Assembly: GCA_020639115.1 (NCBI GenBank)
Contig: JACKHG010000009.1
Location: 102,053 to 166,052 of the forward strand
Direction of reading: 5' to 3'
Origin: Phycisphaerales bacterium
GTDB lineage: Bacteria; Planctomycetota; Phycisphaerae; UBA1845
DNA length: 64,000 nt
Shown: piece by piece, positions 40,801 to 48,682 of the stretch
How the letters are laid out: every line of letters begins with the position of its first letter
Numbering within the stretch: position 1 is the stretch's first letter
Program-made: the position numbers and the translations under genes
Notes under the pieces: model-generated
Told to the model about the DNA's origin: nothing
Seen by the model: only the letters and a program-made list of their open reading frames with translations
Databases searched by the model: none

Positions 40801-40882
40801 TGCATTGCTCAAGAAGATCAAGGACGAAGAGCGGGCCAAGGCGCCGGAGCCGAAGGAAGAGGAGTTTTTCGAGGACGAGTAG
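37810..40882 (+). CDS. Membrane-anchored octahaem c-type cytochrome, frame-disrupted in the middle
   Basis: The gene starts at GTG with AGGAA upstream. An N-terminal hydrophobic segment (IFIAALLLAGTVAWAF, about residues 20-36) anchors the protein. A highly charged coiled coil spans about 50-230. Haem motifs then follow: CETCH, CTPCH, CLQCH and CWGCH in the intact first part. CMGCH, a one-base-damaged C-x2-CH before DIAGFE, CIGCH and CLNCH come after, eight in all. The frame is intact to about 39110, broken to about 40300 and intact again to TAG at 40882. Repaired length is about 1020 residues. It probably carries electrons outside the inner membrane. Possible partners are cytochrome bc-like or oxidase complexes; cydAB is 2.6 kb away, but bd oxidases take electrons from quinol, so a direct link is not implied. 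Confidence 0.82.
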
Positions 40883-40894
40883 CCGGGTTCGCGC

Positions 40895-41026
40895 GGATCA
40901 GTCCCCCCGGGGTCGAGACCGCCGATCGGTCACGACGCATGAGCACGCTCACCAGCACGGCATGCGGACCCGTGCGCCCGCATTCGTCGCGGTCTCGTCG
41001 CGGGGCTTCGCGTCCCGGGCGCAGAT
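40895..41026. repeat. Dispersed REP-like doublet, family 2, copy A
   Basis: It starts GATCAG next to a C/G palindrome and ends with a hairpin CGGGGC-TTCGC-GTCCCG followed by GGCGCAGAT. The second half matches the repeat at 51466-51614 over roughly 60 bases (CCCGTGCGC, then a GTCTCGTCGCGGGGCTTCGC-like block). It lies just after the cytochrome stop. Confidence 0.6.
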
Positions 41027-41139
41027 ACGCGCGGTCGTGAACCGCCGTCGTTGGGCAGGGTATTTCATTATCGCCTGAACCTCTGTCCGCTGGCTGGGCC
41101 GGCCCGCATTGCGGGCCAGTGCCCAACGGCCAAGGTGGG

Positions 41140-41733
41140 TCATGCGTTCGTGACCGGCCTTAATGCCAAGGCCACCCCCACAAACAAGCCAACCGACACA
41201 AGTGCAACGACAAAGTACACGCAGACCAACCCGCCCATGATGACGGAAACCAGGGTGGGCCACCAGGGTCCCCATGCGGGCCCCGCTGCAAACGGCAACA
41301 TCAAGGCTCCCGAAAAGCACAACCCCACCGCCAGAAGCGCTCGACGCCAGTTGCGGAGCAACCGGCTGAGACGCTCGTCCGGTATTCGCTCGACAACCAT
41401 CTGGGCCTGGTTCAGCGACCAGGCCAGACTGACCACGAACGCGATATTGATGAGGTTCCCGACCAGGGCAGGATGGAAACCGGGGAACACGTAGTACCGC
41501 AAGGCGAACGGCACTGCACCTGCCAGGATGGCCGCGCGGGCGATTCGCCGGACGACGATTGGGTCTTCCACCAGGTACTCCCGAGGCTCCTGCGCCGTGA
41601 TCAGGAAAACCCCATAGAGCGTCACAGCGACTGACACGGCCAGAAAAGTAAGGAAAACGCCGGTCGACATGCCGACGAATGCGCCGCCCGGGGATCCGCT
41701 GAGCCGCACCGCGACAAGAACCAAGTCCCCCAC
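41140..41733 (-). CDS. Polytopic membrane protein, 5' end unresolved
   Basis: The 197 residues from a GTG comprise about five hydrophobic helices. The frame remains open for some 40 further codons upstream, including another helix (GAWLISGALALLFGYFIV). There is no ATG before the group II intron 3' end at about 41861, so the true start may lie upstream of the intron or be lost. Motifs: FLITAQEPREYLVEDPIVV, YYVFPGFHPALVGN and WSLNQAQMVVERIPDERL. I do not recognise the family. No SD precedes the GTG. Confidence 0.55.
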   Translation of the reverse strand: MGDLVLVAVRLSGSPGGAFVGMSTGVFLTFLAVSVAVTLYGVFLITAQEPREYLVEDPIVVRRIARAAILAGAVPFALRYYVFPGFHPALVGNLINIAFVVSLAWSLNQAQMVVERIPDERLSRLLRNWRRALLAVGLCFSGALMLPFAAGPAWGPWWPTLVSVIMGGLVCVYFVVALVSVGLFVGVALALRPVTNA

Positions 41734-41860
41734 GATGAAATATCCAAATAACAGGGCGAGCGCCCCGCTGATCAGCCAGGCGCCCCGGTAGACGCACCTG
41801 CCCCAGCCAGGCTCTGCGAGGCGAAGGAGATCGCCCTGGCGAGAATTCGATATCTGCCCG

Positions 41861-42600
41861 GTCGGGTAGACCTGGGTGATTGCTCACCCAGGCCCCCCAC
41901 AGATCCGGACGTGCGCGATTAAGCATCCGGCTCCTCAAGTCATGGATTCACTGCGCAGTGGACGCCTAGCATTTCACCACGCCCCCAGCATGGAGAGTCA
42001 CTCATCATCTGACTCCGCGTGCGTTCGTATCTGCGGCCGTTCCGGGTACACGCTTCTTGAGCTCGGTGGCTCCGGCATGGTTCCCGGCCGCAGGCCCATG
42101 ACTCGACACCGCCTTCCCTCCACCGGGTCCCTCGGATGGGTTCCCCGGTTTCATCAGTACTATGCGGTGTTCCGACTTCCTGCCGCCCATCCCATCGCCC
42201 TTCGTTTCCTTCGTTTGACGGTTCCATCCGTGCGTTCCGTCGTTCGCTCCATGGCGCCCCGAACGCTCGGGCGACCGGCCTGGACGTTTCGTTTCACGCG
42301 GACGCCCTTCCGCTTGGTCAGATGGAGGCGACAGGATCTCCCACGTTCCTGGAGAATCCCACTGTGCACATGCCATGTCCGAGTTGTTTCTCGAGGCGGT
42401 TCTGGAATTTTCATTTGGATTCCGCAACCGGGATCGGTAGGATGCATGGTGGTTTTATCGGAAGCGGCCGAGTGACTCCTTTCGCGTGCCGGCTTCACTC
42501 CGCAACGCTCGCGCCGCTTGTCATGCGGTACCAGCCCGACCGTACTCTCCGGTTGGACGCGGGTGCCCCGGGCCGAATGCCCCTGTCGAAACAACCGCAG
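41861..42600 (-). mobile_element. Group II intron remnant lacking most of its reverse transcriptase
   Basis: Reading the minus strand, the 3' end has a canonical domain V (GAGCCGGATGC, then the strand CACGTCCGGATC) and a domain VI hairpin (CCTGGGTGA-GCAA-TCACCCAGG), ending CTACCCGAC. Upstream lies sequence typical of domain IV where the intron-encoded protein begins: GGGGAACCCATCCGAGGGAC, then CCGGTGGAGGGAAGGCGG and GTCGAGTCATGG. Only about 300 bases separate that start from domain V. The roughly 1.2-1.8 kb of reverse transcriptase/maturase is therefore missing. The 5' boundary is not certain; I see no clear GTGCG start. The element could be an ORF-less intron spliced in trans, a decayed copy, or an assembly collapse. 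Confidence 0.75.
41901..41933 (-). ncRNA. Group II intron domain V (catalytic core)
   Basis: On the minus strand the 33-nt segment starts GAGCCGGATGC, has a TTAA loop region and closes with CGTCCGGATCT. It preserves the AGC catalytic triad and the paired arms expected of domain V. It is followed directly by domain VI. This is the most diagnostic part of the element. Confidence 0.8.
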
Positions 42601-42669
42601 TCGCGGAACGTGCTCAAGGTCAACGGAACTCGATCACCGCCAGCAACCCTTGTTTACAGGAGACGCGCG

Positions 42670-43443
42670 ATGAACGTCCGTAAGCACAATCAGACTCTGG
42701 TCAAGGCCGCCTCGATGGCGAATGGAGTGAACGCCAGGCTCCGGAACGGCTTGAGGGCAAGCCGGGCCTGCGGCATCGTCGCCGTCGCGGCGCTCGCGCT
42801 CGGCGGAGTCGCGGATCGGGCCGCCGCCGGGCTGGGGCTGTCGATCCAGGGTGTCGATCGCGAGGTGGCTGCCTACGGCACGAGCTTCTGTCCCGGCTGC
42901 GGGGAGAACGGCGAGGATGAGACCTTCTCGAACGGCGACTCGATCCCCTCGAGCCTGCTGGGGGTGTTCGACGAGAGCGTCTTCAGCGTGGGCAGCGAAG
43001 CGGGCCAGTTGAGCCTCGTCAACGCGGACGAGATTTCGGGGGAAGGGAGCATCGGCCTCGGCTCCACGGGCGACAACAACGCGCTCAGCAGCCTGCTGGT
43101 CGACTTCATGGTTTTCGAAACCGGCATGTACCAGTTGTCCGGCGACGTGATGATCAGCCCGCAGGAGTTCGAGACGGAATCACGGGTGGTGCTGAGCGCG
43201 GGTCCGACCGAGCTCTACAGCGCCGTGCAGTCGTTCGGCGGTTCGCTGCTCTTCGACGAGTCGATCGCGTTGCAAACCGGCGTGCTGTACACGCTGGAGG
43301 CGGCGGTGAGCGGCAGCGATTTCGAGGGCATCGGCAGCAGCGGGAGCTGGCACGTCAGCCTGATCCCGGAGCCCGCGTCGCTGGTGCTGCTCGGCGGGCT
43401 GCTGGTGGGCGTCACCGCCCGGCGGCGGGCCGTGCGCGCATAG
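42670..43443 (+). CDS. PEP-CTERM exported protein
   Basis: The 257 residues start MNVRKHNQTLVKAASM, with AGGAGA about seven bases upstream. The signal sequence is long: a hydrophilic lead of about 30 residues, then GIVAVAALALGGVADRAAAG. A CPGC pair occurs near residue 75. The remainder is a beta-rich, Ser/Gly-rich fold without recognised catalytic residues. The C-terminus LIPEPASLVLLGGLLVGVTA followed by RRRAVRA is an exosortase sorting signal. It resembles lectin-like or carbohydrate-binding PEP proteins in size. Its promoter region abuts the intron remnant. Confidence 0.82.
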   Translation: MNVRKHNQTLVKAASMANGVNARLRNGLRASRACGIVAVAALALGGVADRAAAGLGLSIQGVDREVAAYGTSFCPGCGENGEDETFSNGDSIPSSLLGVFDESVFSVGSEAGQLSLVNADEISGEGSIGLGSTGDNNALSSLLVDFMVFETGMYQLSGDVMISPQEFETESRVVLSAGPTELYSAVQSFGGSLLFDESIALQTGVLYTLEAAVSGSDFEGIGSSGSWHVSLIPEPASLVLLGGLLVGVTARRRAVRA

Positions 43444-43504
43444 GCGCCGCGGCAGGCGATAGCGTGCGCTACGTGCGCCGGACTGCAGTCTCCGGACTCC
43501 AGAC

Positions 43505-44521
43505 TCAGTACGAGCTGTCGTCCAGCCGCACCTTGCCGTGGAAGGTGCGGTAGACGATGAAGGTGTAGGTCAGGACGCAGGGCATGCCGATCAGGGCGAT
43601 GATGGCCATGATCCCCAGGGTTTTCTGCGACGAGGCCGAGTTGTAGACGGTGAGGCTGTGGGCCTCGTTCGGCAGGCTCGTCACCAGGTTGGGGAAGAGC
43701 GCCACGCAGAGCAGGAAGACGAAGGCCGCGACGGTGCAGCAACTGCTCGCGAAGGCGTGGGCCGGCTTGTTGCGAAAGATGCTGCGCGGGATGTTCGCGA
43801 TGGCGAGCACGTTGAGCACGACGACGATCCAGGCCCAGGGGTAGGCCTTGAAGTTGGCCGTCGCGCGCGGCACCTCGACGAGCGTGAAGATCGTGGTGAG
43901 CATGTAGAAGGTGACGAACGTGCCGAAGGTCGCCCACATGCGGTTGTAGATGGCCTTCTGCAGGTCGCCCTCGGTCTTGAGGTACAGGTAGATGGTGCCG
44001 TGCATGGCGAAGAGCGCGACGGCCAGCGCCCCGACGCAGATCGCGTAGGGGTTGAGCATATCCACGAGTGAGCCGACGAACACGCCCTTGTTGTCCAGCG
44101 GCAGGCCGAGCATGGCGTTGCCGGTGGCGACGCCGAACAGGAAGGTGGCCAGCGCAGATGCGCCGCAGAAGCCGAAGTCCCACGCGCCGCGCCAGGCCCG
44201 CGCCGCGTGCTTCGAGCGAAACTCGATCGACACGGCCCGGAAGATCAGCGCGAAGACGAGCGCCATGAACGGCAGATAGAACGCCGAGAACAGCGTCGCG
44301 TACGCCTCGGGAAAGGCCGCGAAGAGCGCGCCGCCGAACGTCACCAGCCACACCTCGTTGCCGTCCCACAGCGGGCCGATCGAGTTCAGCGAGATCCGCC
44401 GCGACTCGTCCCCCTTGACGAACAGGTGCATGATGCCCACGCCCAGGTCGAAGCCATCAAGGATGGCGTAACCGGTGAGCAGCACCGCGAGCAACCCGAA
44501 CCAGAGGATGTTGAGGTCCAT
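43505..44521 (-). CDS. cydB: Cytochrome bd-type quinol oxidase subunit II
   Basis: Integral inner-membrane subunit that, with CydA, oxidises quinol and reduces oxygen to water. The 338 residues start MDLNILWFGLLAVLLTGYAI. Signatures: LDGFDLGVGIMH, GPLWDGNEVWLVTFGGALFAAFP and RAVSIEFRSKHA. Eight or nine hydrophobic helices are visible. The gene starts 24 bases after the cydA stop, so they form an operon. Such oxidases have very high oxygen affinity and are typically induced at low oxygen; no regulator site was recognised here. Confidence 0.95.
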   Translation of the reverse strand: MDLNILWFGLLAVLLTGYAILDGFDLGVGIMHLFVKGDESRRISLNSIGPLWDGNEVWLVTFGGALFAAFPEAYATLFSAFYLPFMALVFALIFRAVSIEFRSKHAARAWRGAWDFGFCGASALATFLFGVATGNAMLGLPLDNKGVFVGSLVDMLNPYAICVGALAVALFAMHGTIYLYLKTEGDLQKAIYNRMWATFGTFVTFYMLTTIFTLVEVPRATANFKAYPWAWIVVVLNVLAIANIPRSIFRNKPAHAFASSCCTVAAFVFLLCVALFPNLVTSLPNEAHSLTVYNSASSQKTLGIMAIIALIGMPCVLTYTFIVYRTFHGKVRLDDSSY

Positions 44522-44545
44522 GAGGCTTTTATCCAGGTCAGCCGG

Positions 44546-46135
44546 TCACATCGGCTCCTGCGGATCGCGCATGCCGGTACGCGACCCGTGCGTCTCGCCG
44601 GTCACCACGGCGAGGAAACCACCCGGGCCGCCGTGTTCGCCGTCGGCCTCCGGGCCGTGCCCGATCTTCGCGTCGAGCACGTACGCCCACACCAGAAACA
44701 GCAGCCCGTAGATCAATCCGAAGATGATGATCGACGCGAGCACCTCGCCGCCCTTGACCGCCTCGGACGCCGCGTGCTCCGTGCGCAGGCCGGCGACGCG
44801 CTGCCCGCTGATGCCGCCGTCGGGCGCGGGCAGGTCGACCATGGCGTACTGCACGTAGCCGTTTTCGTCGAGTTTGAAGGCCCCGTCGGCGGAGCGCAGG
44901 ATCGGTGGCTGGACGATCCACGGCTGGCGTCCCACCTCGGCGACGATCCAGCCCGCCTCGTTGGCGACGAATCCGCCGAAGACGGAAATAACGAACAGCA
45001 CCATGAGCCAACGCTGGGCAACGAGTTTGCCACGCCACCAGTACACCAGGGCGACGAGGCTGATGAGCATGAGCAGAATTCCGGTCAGCACCATCAACCG
45101 GAACATGTAGAACGGGATGCGCACCGGGGGGCGATCATCCGGCGGGATGCGATCAAGCCCGGTCACCGGCGTCTTGGGCGACAGCTCGTGGTGCACGAGC
45201 ATGGTAAGCAGGCCGGGGATCTCGACGCGGCCAGCCACGTGCTCGCCGGTTGCGTCGGGCAGTCCGAACAGGGTGAGTCCGGTCGGGCCGTCGCCGGTGG
45301 TGTAGTGGGCCTCCATCGCGGCCAGCTTGGCCGGTTGATGCTCAGCCACCATGCGCGCGTTGAGGTCACCCGTGATCGCCGCGCTCACGGTGCCGACGAG
45401 CGTGCACACGAGGGCCGCGGGCATGCAGCGGCGCGCGAAGTCGAGGTGCCGGCCGCGGAGCACGTACCACCCGCAGATGCTCAGTACGAACGTCCCGCCG
45501 AGGATCAGGCAGCCCGTCCAGGTGTGGGTGAGGCGGTTGAGGCTCGAAGGATTGAACACGACCTGCCAGAAGTCGGTGATCTCCGCACGCATGACGGGCT
45601 CGCCGTCGACGAACCACGGGACCATTTCGCCCGTTGCGGGGTCCACGTGCCGCATCTGCACGACGTGCGCCCCGGCGGGCGTCTGCTGCCAACTGTTGGC
45701 GACGGTGATCCACACGCTGCTGAAGATCGAGCCGAGGCTCACCATGATCGTGGAGAAGAGGTAGAACCGCCGGCTGACGCGGCCGCGGCCGAACACGAGG
45801 ACGGCGAGGAAGCCGGACTCGAGGAAGAAGGCGAAGATGCCTTCAGCCGCCAGGGCGGAGCCGAAGACGTCGCCGACGAAGCGTGAGTAGACGGCCCAGT
45901 TCGTGCCGAACTGGAACTCCATGACGATGCCGCTGGCCACGCCGACGGCGAAGCTCACGGCGAAGAGCCGCACCCAGAAGTCCACCGCGCGCTGCCACGC
46001 CGCGTCGCGCGTGCGGTAGTGGATGATCTCGTAGATGACGATCAGGAGTCCCAGGCCGATGGTGAGCGGCGGGAACAGGTAATGGAACATGACCGTCAGC
46101 GCGAATTGCAGGCGCGACAGGAAGACCACGTCCAT
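44546..46135 (-). CDS. cydA: Cytochrome bd-type quinol oxidase subunit I
   Basis: The 529 residues begin MDVVFLSRLQFALTVMFHYL, with GGAG nine bases upstream; a longer frame was rejected. The haem d ligand His sits in VMFHYLFPPLT. The haem b595/proton-channel residues lie in MEFQFGTNWAVYSRFVGDVF and AAEGIFAFFLESGF. The haem b558 His is in RLTHTWTG and its Met ligand lies in the later region before EVGRQPW. The Q-loop is present as HQPAKLAAMEAHY, matching the quinol-contact Lys and Glu. The C-terminal extension after EVGRQPW is the short form. A cydX-type small subunit was not found. Confidence 0.95.
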   Translation of the reverse strand: MDVVFLSRLQFALTVMFHYLFPPLTIGLGLLIVIYEIIHYRTRDAAWQRAVDFWVRLFAVSFAVGVASGIVMEFQFGTNWAVYSRFVGDVFGSALAAEGIFAFFLESGFLAVLVFGRGRVSRRFYLFSTIMVSLGSIFSSVWITVANSWQQTPAGAHVVQMRHVDPATGEMVPWFVDGEPVMRAEITDFWQVVFNPSSLNRLTHTWTGCLILGGTFVLSICGWYVLRGRHLDFARRCMPAALVCTLVGTVSAAITGDLNARMVAEHQPAKLAAMEAHYTTGDGPTGLTLFGLPDATGEHVAGRVEIPGLLTMLVHHELSPKTPVTGLDRIPPDDRPPVRIPFYMFRLMVLTGILLMLISLVALVYWWRGKLVAQRWLMVLFVISVFGGFVANEAGWIVAEVGRQPWIVQPPILRSADGAFKLDENGYVQYAMVDLPAPDGGISGQRVAGLRTEHAASEAVKGGEVLASIIIFGLIYGLLFLVWAYVLDAKIGHGPEADGEHGGPGGFLAVVTGETHGSRTGMRDPQEPM

Positions 46136-46293
46136 CAGGAATGCTCCGTTTTGCGGCGATCGCGCAGGATCGCCGCGCACTCGTCCCTCATCCCTGTCCG
46201 GCAGGGGCATCATAGGCGGCTGACTCCGATCCGCCAGTCATTGCGACGCTGAAAATCGCGCGATACGATTGCGTGTTGCGCCGTGAAACGACT

Positions 46294-46330
46294 GCGGGGC
46301 GGACGGTCTGCTCGGACCGGTCCGCCCCGC
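46294..46330. terminator. Hairpin terminator
   Basis: An 11-bp stem GCGGGGCGGAC/GTCCGCCCCGC with a 15-base loop is followed on the plus strand by TTTGTT. It lies just after the minus-strand Gly-rich lipoprotein gene and upstream of cydA, so it would isolate those two units. Confidence 0.7.
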
Positions 46331-46355
46331 TTTGTTGCACGGTCTTGCGTCTCGA

Positions 46356-47873
<1,518 letters not shown>

Positions 47874-48106
47874 GACTGTTCTCCGCTCAGCCGCGAGGCG
47901 GCTGGGGCTGCGATTCCGGCCCCCCACGTCGGTGGGACCATCCCTCACCCCACCCCACGCAATCCGCGCGCGGCTACCTTCACGACTTCCGAAAAAAAGT
48001 GCATTGCTGCCGGGGACCGGCGTTTCGTTGCCGTCAGGGCCGCTTACGCGGTAAAGTTGCGTCTGGGGCCCTGCTTGGGGCCTCGGGATCGTGCCGGATC
48101 TGTCAG

Positions 48107-48682
48107 ATGAACGAGCCCACGCGTGTCGAAGTGACGGCGATGTTGTCGCGCGCCTGTGCGGGCGACGATGCGGCGGTGCGCGCGCTGCTGCCGTTCGTGT
48201 ATGAGGAGATGCGGGCCCTCGCGGGCAGCTTCTTCCGCGACCAGCGGGCGGAGCACACGCTGCAGCCGACGGCGCTGGTGCACGAGGCGTTCATCAAGCT
48301 GGTCGGGCCGGCGGACGTGCAGTGGAAGAGCCGGGCCCACTTTTTCGCGGTGGCCGCGAAGGCCATGCGGCAGGTGCTCACCGATCACGCCCGCCGCAAG
48401 GGCGCGGAGAAGCGCGGCGGCGATTTGCAGCGTATCACGCTGAGCGGGCTGGCGACGCCGGCGCACGAGCGCGAGTTCGACCTCATCGCGTTCAACGATG
48501 CGCTCGCGCGGCTGAGTACGCTCGACGAGCGCCAGGGTCAGATCGTGGAGCTGCGTTTTCTCGGCGGGCTGACGGTGGATGAAGTGGCGGAGGTCACGGG
48601 CCTGTCGGTGTCGACCATCGAGCGCGAGTGGCGTATGGCGCGGGCATGGCTGCGACGCGAACTGAGCGGAGCGACGACTTGA
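48107..48682 (+). CDS. ECF sigma factor of the planctomycete SigZ/TIGR02999-like type
   Basis: The 191 residues start MNEPTRVEVTAMLSRACAGD. Region 2 includes YEEMRALAGSFFRDQRAEHT, LQPTALVHEAFIKLVG (the LQPTALVHEA hallmark) and FFAVAAKAMRQVLTDHARRK. Region 4 contains DERQGQIVELRFLGGLTVDE and the helix-turn-helix VSTIEREWRMARAWL. Its TGA overlaps the likely start of the next kinase, so the two are coupled. Distinct in sequence from the ECF factor at 25 kb. Confidence 0.9.
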   Translation: MNEPTRVEVTAMLSRACAGDDAAVRALLPFVYEEMRALAGSFFRDQRAEHTLQPTALVHEAFIKLVGPADVQWKSRAHFFAVAAKAMRQVLTDHARRKGAEKRGGDLQRITLSGLATPAHEREFDLIAFNDALARLSTLDERQGQIVELRFLGGLTVDEVAEVTGLSVSTIEREWRMARAWLRRELSGATT

